Below are positions 1 to 8,198 of a DNA stretch of 43,000 bases, one piece after another. The position numbers were made by a program, and so were the translations under genes. Positions within the stretch are counted from its first letter, which is position 1; every line of letters begins with the position of its first letter. Where the stretch lies: contig NZ_JRKI01000016.1 of the NCBI RefSeq assembly GCF_000935125.1, forward strand, positions 1 through 43,000, in the 5' to 3' direction. The notes beneath the pieces are model-generated. The model searched no databases. It saw only the letters and a list, made by a program, of their open reading frames with translations, and was not told where the DNA came from. This DNA is from Streptomyces natalensis ATCC 27448 (GTDB lineage Bacteria; Actinomycetota; Actinomycetes; Streptomycetales; Streptomycetaceae).

Positions 1-270
1 TTCGCCGAGGCACGCCGGGCCCGTGGCAGTGTGGTCGCGCTCAGCGTGTTCTGCGCGGGTGAGGGCTGTTTGCAACGCTCCCTCGCCACCGCGCTGCTGT
101 GTCGGATGTGGGGCAGCTGGCCCACTTGGTGTACCGGAGTGCGCACCCAGCCATTCGCCGCCCACGCATGGGTAGAGGCTGAAGGGCAACCCGTCGACGA
201 GCCGCAACCGGCAGACCACTACCGGACCATCATGGCTGTCGGCCCCCACGTACCGCCGACCACGACGTGA
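1..270 (+). CDS. Lasso peptide B2 protein (leader peptidase), 3' part
   Basis: The reading frame is open from the first base, so the gene starts outside the window. The visible 89 residues match the C-terminal half of the transglutaminase-like B2 cysteine protease that removes the leader from lasso peptide precursors. The segment GCLQRSLATALL carries the expected catalytic Cys, FAAHAWVE the catalytic His, and the following QPVDEPQP the region where the acidic triad member usually lies. The stop overlaps the start of the ABC exporter by GTGA, as expected for translationally coupled B2 and D genes. The precursor, the B1 (RRE) protein and the cyclase should lie to the left and cannot be seen. 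The family call is secure; the peptide product is unknown. Confidence 0.85.
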   Translation, partial: FAEARRARGSVVALSVFCAGEGCLQRSLATALLCRMWGSWPTWCTGVRTQPFAAHAWVEAEGQPVDEPQPADHYRTIMAVGPHVPPTTT

Positions 271-2060
271 GCGACGTCGTATCAGAAAGCATGCTCACGC
301 TTCGTATGCTGGCCCGGTTGACCCGCGGCCACCACAAGGTCCTCGCCCTGTGCACTGTGCTGACGCTCTGCACTCTGGGTCTCGGCTTGTCCCAGCCGCT
401 GTTGGTGAGCCATATCGTCGATACGGCCGGGCGCCACGGTCCACCTCCGTGGCCCGCCGTCGGGGCCCTGACCGCCCTCATCACGGCCCAGGCACTTCTA
501 CAGACCGCCAGCGGCTACGTGCTGGGACGAACCGGTGAGGACATCGTCCTGCAGCTTCGGACCACTCTCATCGGCCACCTTCTGCGGCTGCCGGCCCGCG
601 ACTACCAACACCACCGCCTGGGTGATCTGCTCTCCCGCGCAAGCACCGACACCACAGCCCTGCGAGCCGGCCTCACCACGGCCTGTACCGACACCGTGAC
701 GGGAGTCATCGGCCTGCTCGGCGCCCTCGCACTGATGGCATGGCTCGACCCGTGGCTGCTGGCGACCGCCGTGACCGTCGTCGCGGTGATCGCCCTCGCG
801 GTACTGCCCGCCCTGCACCGCATGCGCCCGGCCGCCGAGACCAACCAGCGGATGCTGGGCAATATGAGCGCCGATCTGGAGCGTGCGCTCAGCGCCATCC
901 GCACCGTGCGCATGAGCGGCGCCACCCAGCGCGAGGCCGACCGCATCACCGCTCACGCCCGCCAAGCCCGCGCCGCCGGGATCCGAATGGCGCGGCTGAA
1001 CGCGGGTCTCATGCCGGCCAGCGAGCTCGCCCTCCACACCGCGCTGACCGCGACAGTCGTGGTCGGGGCAGTCCGCGCCACTCAGGGCACTGCCTCGATC
1101 GCTGACCTGGCGGCCTTCCTGCTCTATCTCAACTATCTCTCCGTCCCCCTCACCGCCCTCGTCAGCGCCGCCGCCCTGCTGCAACAGGCCAGCGGCGCTG
1201 CCGGCCGCATCGCCGAAACCCTCGCCCAGCCGCAGGAAGCCGACAGCCACCGCGAAGCGCAGCCGGCACCAGCCGGCGCCACCCCGGCCCCCGCGCCCGG
1301 CACGCCCGTACTGGAATTTCACAACGTCTGGTACAGCCACGAGCGGGAGCGCATGGTGCTACGGGGAGCAAGCTTCCAGTTGCCGCCGCGCGGAGTCACC
1401 GCACTGTTCGGCGACTCCGGCTCAGGCAAGACAACCGTGCTCAACCTCGCCGCCCGTCTCTACACACCAGACGGCGGACGCGTCCTGTTTCAGGGGACTG
1501 ACGCGATGCGATGGCCCATGGCGGAGTACCGACGCGTGGTCGGCCTCGTAGAACAACACAACCCCCTCCTGCACGGCTCCATCCGCGACAACCTCGCCTA
1601 CGCCGCACCCGAGGCCACCGACGACGAACTGTGGACCCTCCTGGAACTCACCGGGTTGGCAACCCACGTCCGCACACTGCCCGGCGGCCTGGACACCATG
1701 GTCGGCGAACACGGCACGGCCCTGTCCGGAGGCCAACGGCAGCGCATCGCCATCGCCCGAGCCCTCGCGCCGCGCCCTGCACTCGTCCTTCTCGATGAAC
1801 CAACCGCCCACTTGGACCCCGCCGCCGAAAAATCCGTACTCGCGGCCCTGCAGCACATCGGACAGCACTGCGCGGTGCTGGTGGTCACACACCGCGAAAC
1901 CGTCCTGACAGGCGCCACCCTCCGTCTCCTGCTCGACAACGGAGTCACGCGCAGCCCGTGTGATGGCCCTCCCGCGGGGCATGTGCCAACTCAGGAAGAC
2001 GGCGAAGGAGCCGTACCCGCTCCATACCCGACCCGGGCGAATCGGGTAAACGACTCGTAG
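267..2060 (+). CDS. ABC exporter, fused permease-ATPase (lasso peptide D-type)
   Basis: This 597-residue half-transporter has an N-terminal six-helix exporter domain (about residues 15-315), a Pro/Ala-rich linker and a C-terminal ATPase domain. Walker A (GDSGSGKTT) is near residue 382, the signature LSGGQRQR near 486, Walker B (LVLLDEPT) near 508, and an H-loop His follows in VVTHRE. The GTG start overlaps the TGA of the B2 gene, so both are probably translated from one message. In lasso clusters such exporters pump out the mature peptide and confer immunity; that role is inferred from the neighbour. It lacks an N-terminal C39 peptidase domain, which fits a system with its own B2 protease. 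Confidence 0.88.
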   Translation: MSDVVSESMLTLRMLARLTRGHHKVLALCTVLTLCTLGLGLSQPLLVSHIVDTAGRHGPPPWPAVGALTALITAQALLQTASGYVLGRTGEDIVLQLRTTLIGHLLRLPARDYQHHRLGDLLSRASTDTTALRAGLTTACTDTVTGVIGLLGALALMAWLDPWLLATAVTVVAVIALAVLPALHRMRPAAETNQRMLGNMSADLERALSAIRTVRMSGATQREADRITAHARQARAAGIRMARLNAGLMPASELALHTALTATVVVGAVRATQGTASIADLAAFLLYLNYLSVPLTALVSAAALLQQASGAAGRIAETLAQPQEADSHREAQPAPAGATPAPAPGTPVLEFHNVWYSHERERMVLRGASFQLPPRGVTALFGDSGSGKTTVLNLAARLYTPDGGRVLFQGTDAMRWPMAEYRRVVGLVEQHNPLLHGSIRDNLAYAAPEATDDELWTLLELTGLATHVRTLPGGLDTMVGEHGTALSGGQRQRIAIARALAPRPALVLLDEPTAHLDPAAEKSVLAALQHIGQHCAVLVVTHRETVLTGATLRLLLDNGVTRSPCDGPPAGHVPTQEDGEGAVPAPYPTRANRVNDS

Positions 2061-2115
2061 TACCCCCCTCCTTCATGCCACCAGCAAAGCTGGATCACTC
2101 GACCAGGGCCCCTGT

Positions 2116-2141
2116 TCGATCAAAAGCAAAACGTTGATCGA
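2116..2141. repeat. 8-bp inverted repeat after the ABC exporter gene
   Basis: TCGATCAA at 2116-2123 is mirrored by TTGATCGA at 2134-2141 around an A-rich 10-nt loop. A smaller CCAGC-aaa-GCTGG hairpin sits at 2081-2093. Together they occupy the gap between the exporter stop (2060) and the acetyltransferase pseudogene (2218). They may act in termination or as a binding site. I see no gene in this gap. Confidence 0.4.
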
Positions 2142-2217
2142 TAGGAGAACGGCTTCTTAGCCCAGGGCGGTTCCCCATGCCGTCAGCGTGGCGGACGAGT
2201 TCCCTGGTAGAACCGGA

Positions 2218-2751
2218 TCACGGCTTACCCAGGCCCTCGCCACGGGGGCGTACGGAGAGGAACTTGACCATGCTCTGGTCGTCGGGCCGGGACTTCACCG
2301 TGGTGAAACCCTCCTCCTGGTACAGGGCGCGGGCCGGGTTGGTCGGCTCCACATTCAAAGAGATGCGTTCGAAGCTTGCCTCGGCGGCCGTGCGGGCCGC
2401 TTCCCGCAACAGCGCACGCCCAACGCCCCGCCCCCGCCAGACTCATACCACTCCCACGGTCAGTTCCGGCACACCAACACCGGCAAAGCCGTAACCCGGC
2501 CGCGCGGCGAACAGCCGCAGCCAGACCGCCCCCACCGCCACGGCTCCCATATCGCCCGGCAGCTAGGCGATGCGCTCATCGCGGAGCACCTCCGTCCGGC
2601 TGGGGGCATGCTTTCCCGGGCGCCAACTCACCGCCTCCGCCAGCATGTCCGCCAGGAGGGCCCCATCACCGCGGCGCAGGAGTACGCACACCCCGATCGG
2701 AACGCGGTAGGAGTGCCGCTCGTCCGCGCAGAGTTCCGTTTTGTCGTTCAC
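2218..2751 (-). pseudogene. GNAT-family N-acetyltransferase, inactivated by two in-frame stops
   Basis: On the reverse strand one frame reads as a GNAT acetyltransferase from MNDKTELCADERHSY at 2751 to the stop at 2218. It is interrupted by TAG at 2563-2565, right after TEVLRDERIA, and TGA at 2443-2445, after PELTVGVV. Sequence on both sides of the stops is in the same frame and family-like. After the second stop comes the acetyl-CoA binding loop RGRGVGRALLREAART, then LNVEPTNPARALYQEEGFTTV, the usual last strand-helix unit. Two independent nonsense positions, with a probable small deletion near the first, indicate decay rather than a sequencing error. Members of this family acetylate small amines or protein N-termini. 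It lies downstream of the terpenoid operon and in the same direction. Confidence 0.8.
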
Positions 2752-2769
2752 AGTCTCCTGCCCAGTGAG

Positions 2770-4017
2770 TCAGCTTCGGCAGTTAGTGGCCTGTGGGGGT
2801 GCGTCTGCTACTGCGGCGCTCCACTCCTGGTGGAGCTCCTCCGTGTCGGGCAGGACGGGGTCGGTGACGAACACTGCCCGGGAGCTGCCCTGATAGCTGA
2901 TCAGCGCCACCGAGACAGGGGCTCCGAGAGGCAGCACGGTGACCCCGTCGATGGCGTGCACGGGGGTGCCGGCAAGCGCCAGTGGATGGCGGATCGAGAC
3001 ATTGGATGAGCACACAGCGGCCCGCTCGGGGGTGAAAAAGGACCTGAAGGAGCGGTCGATAACGGACGGTGGGATGTTCTCGGACAGCCGACGAACCGCT
3101 TCCCGGTACGGGGGCTGCTTCAGCGGTCTGGTCGCCGCGACCACTGCCTCCAGTGTTCGGGCGAGCGGATCGAGGTGCCCGGGTACTTTGAAGCGCCCGG
3201 TGGAAGCACGGTTTCCTGGAGCATCGACGACTGTGGGGCGGCGATTGTTGATCGCCAGCATCACCGGCAGGCCCGTCCCGTCGTAGTGCGGGTGGTGCCG
3301 TGCGGCCCACTGCGATGCGGTGCGGGCCAGCGTGGCTACGAAGGCGTCATTGACGCTGCCTCCATGGGCATGGGCCATGTTCCGCAGCGTCGTGGTCGGT
3401 ACCACGGTCCAGTGGAACACCCGCTCTGTGGAGTAGCCAACCTCTGGGTGGGGCCACAGGAGGGACTTTGCTGTCGACCGAGCCAGGAGCTTGGCAGCGT
3501 ACGCGTAGTGCCGCGGAGCCGGGCGCGGGGGGACGCCCGAGCCGTGCACCACCGCAGATGAGGCCAGCGCGTCGATCGGTTCGGTCGCGAAGAGGACTTC
3601 GAGTGTGCGCGCAATGGCGCCGCCGTCCTGCAGGCCGTGATTGATCCGGTAGAAGATGGAGTACTGGCCCGGGGCTTGCCCGTGCAACAGCGTCATGGTC
3701 CAAGGCGGCCTGTCGTCGGCGAAGGGCTCCTTGTGCAGTTCGCGGACTGAGTCGTACACATCTGCCCCGGCCGGGAGTTCGACGGCGCGTAGATGGTGGT
3801 CAAGGTCTGGTGGCTGATGGCACCAGAGTGCCTTCGTTCCCCGGCCCTTGAGGGTCAGGGAGAAGCTCGGAAGCTCGTCGAGACGCTTTCGCACGTGTGC
3901 GGCCAGATGGTCGAGCGGCGGTGCCTGCCCGCTCAGGTGAAGGATGAAGCCAACACGCATGAGAGGGTCGTGGTACAGAATGGCGTCCAGCGGTGAAGGA
4001 CGCGTGGCACGGTTCAC
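2770..4017 (-). CDS. WS/DGAT-type acyltransferase, last gene of a terpenoid operon
   Basis: The 415-residue protein has the layout of wax ester synthase/diacylglycerol acyltransferases: MNRATRPSPLDAILYHDP at the N-terminus, an active-site motif in the middle and a C-terminal NVSIRHPLALAGTPV region like the family's conserved tail. The canonical HHxxxDG motif reads NHGLQDG at residues 126-132, so the second (catalytic) His and the Asp-Gly are kept and the first His is Asn. These enzymes transfer acyl groups from acyl-CoA to alcohols. It follows the terpene synthase gene by 95 bp on the same strand, so esterification of a terpene alcohol is an attractive inference. A role in storage lipid is less likely in this context. 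It is slightly shorter than typical Ws/DGAT proteins (about 450-470 residues). Confidence 0.78.
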   Translation of the reverse strand: MNRATRPSPLDAILYHDPLMRVGFILHLSGQAPPLDHLAAHVRKRLDELPSFSLTLKGRGTKALWCHQPPDLDHHLRAVELPAGADVYDSVRELHKEPFADDRPPWTMTLLHGQAPGQYSIFYRINHGLQDGGAIARTLEVLFATEPIDALASSAVVHGSGVPPRPAPRHYAYAAKLLARSTAKSLLWPHPEVGYSTERVFHWTVVPTTTLRNMAHAHGGSVNDAFVATLARTASQWAARHHPHYDGTGLPVMLAINNRRPTVVDAPGNRASTGRFKVPGHLDPLARTLEAVVAATRPLKQPPYREAVRRLSENIPPSVIDRSFRSFFTPERAAVCSSNVSIRHPLALAGTPVHAIDGVTVLPLGAPVSVALISYQGSSRAVFVTDPVLPDTEELHQEWSAAVADAPPQATNCRS

Positions 4018-4112
4018 AGGCTTTTCCTTTCCTCATATCGGTTGGCGGTGCTGGGGTGATCCGCCCCGGGTCTGTTGGAGGCCCTGATGTTCCCCGGGGT
4101 GGATCAGGGTGG

Positions 4113-5189
4113 TCACAAGGTGCGTACGCTGGTGGGGCCGTAGGCGTGTTCCGGGCTATGGCGGCTGCCGGTGCTGGTCCACAGGTGCAGGACGTCTGGC
4201 CAGTAGAGGGCGGCCTCGGCCTGCTGAACAAGAGCGGGGGAGCCGTCGGGCAGGGTGCGAATGGCGTTGCACACCCACTCCGCCCGCTCGTGCAGCGTTT
4301 CGACGACAGCGACTGCGGCGCGGCAGGCGGTCACCAGGGAGACCTGGTAGTCCTGGGCCAGAGCGAAGACGACGTTCATGAATTCCGGGCGGGCCAGGTC
4401 AGCAGGCAGACCGAGCAGGTCGTTGACCAGTCCGCCGAGCTGGCCCGCCAGCCGGTTCAGTTCGTCCAGCAGGGTCGCTGCCGCACCCTCGGCGCTGGTG
4501 GGGCTCAGGAACCACTGGTGCATGGCGACCATGGGGCGGATCGAATCGTCCAGACCGCGCAGAGCAACGTACTCGTTCAACGGCGGGAGGCGGTCCTCGC
4601 GCAGGTGCGTCTGCTTGCGTCGGAATGCCTCAAGGTTTTCACCGACCAGGTCGGCGAGGATGGGTAGGAGATCCGTCCCGCCGCGCTCCAAAAGCGTTCG
4701 CCGCAGATCGGCCATGGCGCGGGCGGTCGGCGATTCCGATGTGGTCTCGCCCCTACGCAGCACGCCGTCGGCGACGGCGGCCACCTCGTCCAGGGAGCTG
4801 CCGTGATCGACCATGCCATCGTCGACGGCGGTGATCCATATCAGGTACATGGCAACTGGCTCTCGTGCCTGGTCTGGGAGGTTGGGCATGCACCGGCGCA
4901 CCACCAGGCCGCACTGCATGGCGGCCAGTTCGTGGGCGTTGACGGCGCTGTAGACGCCGGTGCTCATCCCCCACCGGTACATGTTCTCGTCGAACGGATC
5001 GTGTTCGGGTACTGGTTCGACCGCGGAGAACACCGCTGCCATGCGTGACCGGACCCATGGCATGAGGTCCTCAACGGCCTGGCTCTCGCGCCGCCATCGA
5101 GCGATCAGGTCGCTGAGGCCGGCCGTTGTCTGAGTGTCGCCCATGGAAGGAGCCGGCTCCTGGTGGGATGTCGGCTGTCGTTCTGACAT
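4113..5189 (-). CDS. Class I terpene synthase-like protein with degenerate NSE motif
   Basis: This 358-residue all-helical protein resembles bacterial class I terpene synthases, which ionise prenyl diphosphates with three Mg ions. An Asp-rich motif DDGMVD (residues 123-128) lies in helix D. A pyrophosphate-sensor Arg is at R211 in EYVALRGLDDSIRP. About 45 residues later comes the NSE-triad position, which reads NDLLGLPAD (256-264): Asn is kept, Ser/Thr is replaced by Gly and the final Glu by Asp. The start at 5189 lies 15 bp after the prenyltransferase stop, showing an operon. Pairing with a cis-prenyltransferase suggests a Z-configured substrate such as Z,E-farnesyl or neryl diphosphate (inference). 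The altered NSE could mean unusual metal binding or a non-cyclising reaction. Confidence 0.78.
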   Translation of the reverse strand: MSERQPTSHQEPAPSMGDTQTTAGLSDLIARWRRESQAVEDLMPWVRSRMAAVFSAVEPVPEHDPFDENMYRWGMSTGVYSAVNAHELAAMQCGLVVRRCMPNLPDQAREPVAMYLIWITAVDDGMVDHGSSLDEVAAVADGVLRRGETTSESPTARAMADLRRTLLERGGTDLLPILADLVGENLEAFRRKQTHLREDRLPPLNEYVALRGLDDSIRPMVAMHQWFLSPTSAEGAAATLLDELNRLAGQLGGLVNDLLGLPADLARPEFMNVVFALAQDYQVSLVTACRAAVAVVETLHERAEWVCNAIRTLPDGSPALVQQAEAALYWPDVLHLWTSTGSRHSPEHAYGPTSVRTL

Positions 5190-5204
5190 GGGATGTCTCC
5201 TTGT

Positions 5205-5975
5205 TCACGCACCGAGGCGGCGCTGGCGTCGGCTGTAGGCGTCCAGAGCGTCATGGAGGTCCTGGCGGCTGAAGTCGGGCCAGAGCCGGTCACAGAAGTA
5301 GAGCTCGGCGAGAGCCGCCTGCCAGAGCAAGATGCCCGAGGTCCGCACCTCTCCCGAGGTCCGAATGACGAGGTCGGGGTCGGGCTGGCCCGCGGTGGAC
5401 AGATACCGGGCCAAGACCTCCTCGGTGACTGAGTCCACCTGGCCACTGGCCATGTCCGCGACGAGCGCACGCACCGCGCAGATGAGATCGCTGCGGCCTC
5501 CGTACGCAATCGCGAGATTCACCAGCATGCCGTTCAGATGCTCGGTAGCTCGCTCGGCATCCCGCAGCCGGTCGGCCAGCCACGAGGGCAGCAACTCCAT
5601 GGAACCGATGGGGTGCAGTCGCCAGCGGCGGGCGGCAGCCAGCCCTTCGACGACATCGCCGTTGATGGCATACAAGTCGGCGAGTTCGGCTGAGGAGCGG
5701 TTGCGGATGTTGTCGTCGGACAGCATCCACAGCGTGACAGTGCCGATGCCGAAGGCATCGCACCAATCCAGCAGATGAGGGATCTTGCCAAAACCTGCCC
5801 GGTGGCCGTGTCCGGCTGTAGGCAGTCCGTGTTCACGGGCCCACCGCCGGTTGCCATCCATAACGATGCCCAGATGCCGGGGAATGAGGGGAGGATGGGG
5901 GGTCGGCTTCCCTCCGACGTCCGTGTGCACAGTCCCCGACCCCGCGACCGATGCTGCCGAATCCCGCGCCATCAC
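5205..5975 (-). CDS. cis-Prenyltransferase (UppS family, probably short chain)
   Basis: The protein of about 256 residues belongs to the undecaprenyl diphosphate synthase family, which condenses isopentenyl diphosphate with Z stereochemistry. The catalytic-Asp motif IVMDGNRRWA begins near residue 37 and is followed by the HGHRAG phosphate-binding loop. TLWMLSDDNIRNRSSAEL replaces the usual LYAFSxENW region and resembles actinobacterial short-chain Z-farnesyl diphosphate synthases. RTSGEVRTSGILLWQ near residue 215 supplies the conserved Arg-rich substrate and Mg site. It is the first gene of the reverse-strand operon with the terpene synthase and acyltransferase, so it probably supplies that synthase rather than serving cell wall synthesis. 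The start is either of two adjacent ATGs (5975 or 5972). Confidence 0.87.
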   Translation of the reverse strand: MMARDSAASVAGSGTVHTDVGGKPTPHPPLIPRHLGIVMDGNRRWAREHGLPTAGHGHRAGFGKIPHLLDWCDAFGIGTVTLWMLSDDNIRNRSSAELADLYAINGDVVEGLAAARRWRLHPIGSMELLPSWLADRLRDAERATEHLNGMLVNLAIAYGGRSDLICAVRALVADMASGQVDSVTEEVLARYLSTAGQPDPDLVIRTSGEVRTSGILLWQAALAELYFCDRLWPDFSRQDLHDALDAYSRRQRRLGA

Positions 5976-6331
5976 AGCCGCCCCCGGCCCGCGACCACCA
6001 CCTCCCTTGCGCCCGCTGCCCTCCGGGACGGCGCACCGTAACCGGGTAACGGAGCATGGAGAGATATCAGGACGGACGAAACGGTCTTCGTCATCTGAGG
6101 CCGCCCTTCAACAGGCTCCCGCCTCAAGAGCGCAGGAACGTAGCCGACCATGACTAACAACTCATTGGCGCATCCCCTACATCCCCAATGGATCGAATGT
6201 CTATCCGACGGACAGGTGAACAGAAGGGCGCACACAGGCGCACCAGGGGGGCGCATCACCCCCCCCGCCTCACCACCCCCTGCCAACACTCAACCGCCAC
6301 AGTAGATATCGGACTTACTGCGGCAGGACCC
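5976..6331. other. Non-coding stretch upstream of the terpenoid operon
   Basis: This stretch holds the likely promoter region of the reverse-strand terpenoid operon. I see no convincing gene. GTAACCGGGTAAC-type direct repeats occur near 6039-6053, just upstream of the prenyltransferase, and could bind a regulator. The left boundary of the mobile element may lie here, but no att repeat was recognised. Confidence 0.4.
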
Positions 6332-6595
6332 CTACGGTGAGTGTGCCGTGGCGCACCTCCACGATGGGCAGCATGGTGACCGTGGCGGGGCGACCAGCTG
6401 CGCCAGCTCATCCACGGTCAGCTCGATCCGTCTGCCGTCGGCCATACGGGCCCGGCCCAGGGACGCAGCCTCCGCGTCATCGACCGCCTCGCCGTACCTA
6501 CGGATCTCTTCGCTCTCCAACCCAACCTCCCACAGCGATCGGTCGCCCCGGAACAGCCCCGCGGGCGACCGATTCATTCCCCCTTGCACGGACAT
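6332..6595 (-). CDS. Possible small hypothetical protein
   Basis: A reverse-strand frame encodes about 87 residues from MSVQGGMNRSPAGLF. Its central part (GLESEEIRRYGEAVDDAEA, then DGRRIELTVDELAQLV) is acidic and helix-like, unlike a typical shadow frame. The annotated end PCCPSWRCATAHSP looks out of frame. A shifted frame gives TMLPIVEVRHGTLTVGVLPQ followed by TAA, so either a frameshift near 6390 or coincidence is possible. No clear ribosome binding site was found and no family is recognised. Confidence 0.3.
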   Translation of the reverse strand: MSVQGGMNRSPAGLFRGDRSLWEVGLESEEIRRYGEAVDDAEAASLGRARMADGRRIELTVDELAQLVAPPRSPCCPSWRCATAHSP

Positions 6596-6727
6596 CAGCA
6601 GCCCGCCCCCTCGCCAGTTCGCCCACGGCAGACGCACACCGCCGGACAGGACTGGAGACCCCCTCCCAGACCATGCCAACGTACGGACACCGCGAAAAAC
6701 CGCAGGTCAACGAAGGGATTGCTGCTC

Positions 6728-7102
6728 GTGACACTCACCGCCACCACCCCGCTCAACGCTCCCGCCGCGCTTCCGTTCCCCGCCCTCGGCGAGGGCGAGT
6801 GGCTGCTCGACTGCCAGTGCGCAGGCCCCGTCACCGACCTCCTCAAAAACCAGGGATGGGACGTCGTCTCCGACGCGGACTGCAACGTCCACTGCTCCAG
6901 CCCCGACCAACGCGTGTACGTGGGATTCCTCCCCGAGAGCCCGGCAGCGGGGCGCGGCGAACTGTGGCACATCCACGTCAAGAGGACGAACGGCACTACC
7001 GCCTGGCACCAGAGCTTCGGGCCGGACACCGCGGCACAAGCCGTCGCCGGATTCCTCGCCGCCCTCATCTCCTCCCCCAGCCGCTACTGCACCTGCATCT
7101 GA
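6728..7102 (+). CDS. DUF317 domain protein
   Basis: The 124-residue protein contains one DUF317-like unit: CSSPDQRVYVGFLPE, then LWHIHVKRTNGTTAWHQSFGPDTAAQAVAGFLAAL. DUF317 proteins are common in actinobacterial plasmids, integrative elements and phages, but their function is unknown. I chose the GTG at 6728 because family-like sequence begins directly after it and purine-rich GAAGGG lies upstream near 6712. Longer in-frame starts add only Pro/Arg-rich sequence. It is the first of four forward genes with short spacings, and it marks the left part of the mobile element. Confidence 0.72.
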   Translation: MTLTATTPLNAPAALPFPALGEGEWLLDCQCAGPVTDLLKNQGWDVVSDADCNVHCSSPDQRVYVGFLPESPAAGRGELWHIHVKRTNGTTAWHQSFGPDTAAQAVAGFLAALISSPSRYCTCI

Positions 7103-7116
7103 CCAGGAGGTCCCGC

Positions 7117-7410
7117 ATGCCCCGCCACTCGATCACCGTGACCGCGTATCACGCCGACGGCACCATCTGCCCCTCCGAGCATCGGCACACCACCGGCGGC
7201 AGCCCCCTCACCAAGGGATGTACCGGACGGGAGCGACTCCTCGCGACCTGCAGCTGCAACCAGTGGACCAGCAGCCCCTCATCCACCAAGACCTACGCCG
7301 CCGAACAGGGCAGACGCCACCGCTCCAACCAGCTCCCGGCGAAATCCGCACCACCATCGAAGGGCCCTGCCGTAGTGCGCCAGCTCCTGCGCTTCGACGC
7401 AGCGGACTGA
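7117..7410 (+). CDS. Small hypothetical protein of the mobile element
   Basis: An AGGAGGT-type ribosome binding site at about 7104-7110 lies just before the ATG at 7117, which fixes the start. The 97-residue product begins MPRHSITVTAYHADGTICPS and contains a CSCNQW motif and a basic, Ser/Pro-rich C-terminus. I do not recognise the family. It follows the DUF317 gene by 14 bp and is probably co-transcribed with it. Confidence 0.6.
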   Translation: MPRHSITVTAYHADGTICPSEHRHTTGGSPLTKGCTGRERLLATCSCNQWTSSPSSTKTYAAEQGRRHRSNQLPAKSAPPSKGPAVVRQLLRFDAAD

Positions 7411-7472
7411 CCGACCCCCTGCACGCTTCGCCTATTCCCCCTCCCCGCTTACTCTTCCTCCCGGAGGCCGCC

Positions 7473-7697
7473 TTGTCGCACAAGATCACCGTCCGCCAAC
7501 TGATCCACCAGCTCCAGACCGTCGACCCCGACCTGCCTGCATACCTCGCCATCAACCCCGACTGGCCCCACGCCCACTACATCGACCGCATCGTCGAAGT
7601 CCCCGGCCCCAACGGCGCCGTGTACCTCGCCGAAAACGGCCAGGAGGGCGTACTCCCTCCCACGGTCCGCACCGAGCTCGGCTGGGCGGCCGTATGA
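7473..7697 (+). CDS. Small hypothetical protein (74 aa)
   Basis: A TTG start at 7473 is preceded by GGAGG at 7463-7467. The product reads LSHKITVRQLIHQLQTVDP at its start and ends GVLPPTVRTELGWAAV. The opening 'TVRQLIHQLQTVDPDLPAYLA' style, an asset-level description of how much a value should be set, is seen in small plasmid and phage proteins, but I assign no function. Its stop overlaps the next start by ATGA, which supports both genes. Confidence 0.6.
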   Translation: MSHKITVRQLIHQLQTVDPDLPAYLAINPDWPHAHYIDRIVEVPGPNGAVYLAENGQEGVLPPTVRTELGWAAV

Positions 7698-8113
7698 CCT
7701 ACCGCGCCCCTACGCGTGTCTCGGCGCATGCGAGCGGCCCGGCCCCGCACCTGGACCTCAGCAATCTTGTTCGCCGCCCCATGCCCGCCTCGGCACGCGG
7801 TGCTCTCTTGCGCTCCGTCTTCCCACGCCCCACCGAGCCGATCCGCGCCATGTGGGGCACCGCCCGGGGACCTGAGCGGCTCCAGCCCGGCGCGATCCTG
7901 CTGAGCTGGAAGCCCGGCCGCGACGGCGGCATGGACGTGACCGCACGCCTCGGGCTGGCCACGACCACTGTCGTACTCGCCACCTGGCCCAGCCTCAACG
8001 GTGACTGGACGCCCATCGTCCATCCCACGCTGTACGAGGTCACCGGTCTTCACGCTGCTCTGACAGTGGCCACCGACTCCCTCCACCTCGCCAACCACCT
8101 GGCCGCTTCCTGA
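7694..8113 (+). CDS. Hypothetical protein, last gene of the small forward operon
   Basis: The ATG overlaps the upstream stop (ATGA at 7694-7697), so translation is coupled. The 139-residue product has no recognised domain. Its C-terminal half (TTTVVLATWPSLNGDWTPIV, then LHAALTVATDSLHLANHL) looks folded and mixed alpha/beta. A strong hairpin 16 bp after the stop ends the transcript. The four-gene unit from 6728 to 8113 is typical accessory content of an actinobacterial integrative element. Confidence 0.6.
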   Translation: MTYRAPTRVSAHASGPAPHLDLSNLVRRPMPASARGALLRSVFPRPTEPIRAMWGTARGPERLQPGAILLSWKPGRDGGMDVTARLGLATTTVVLATWPSLNGDWTPIVHPTLYEVTGLHAALTVATDSLHLANHLAAS

Positions 8114-8128
8114 CGCCATCCATCCCAA

Positions 8129-8167
8129 CCGCTGAGGGCTGCCCCACGCCGGGGCAGCCCTCAGCGG
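8129..8167. terminator. Strong bidirectional hairpin between convergent genes
   Basis: CCGCTGAGGGCTGCCCC (8129-8145) pairs perfectly over 17 bp with 8151-8167 around the loop ACGCC. It lies between the forward gene ending at 8113 and the reverse gene ending at 8199. There is no U-tract, as is usual for Streptomyces terminators. Confidence 0.85.
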
Positions 8168-8198
8168 GCTTATGAGGTCTCTGGAGCATCCGCCCTGA

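Noticed and set aside
498..1340. 280-codon reverse frame in the ABC exporter
   Set aside because: It is a shadow of the exporter with Gly/Ala-rich composition.
6337..7116. Long forward frame covering the DUF317 gene
   Set aside because: Its codon pattern is random until 7117, where a true start with a strong ribosome binding site occurs.
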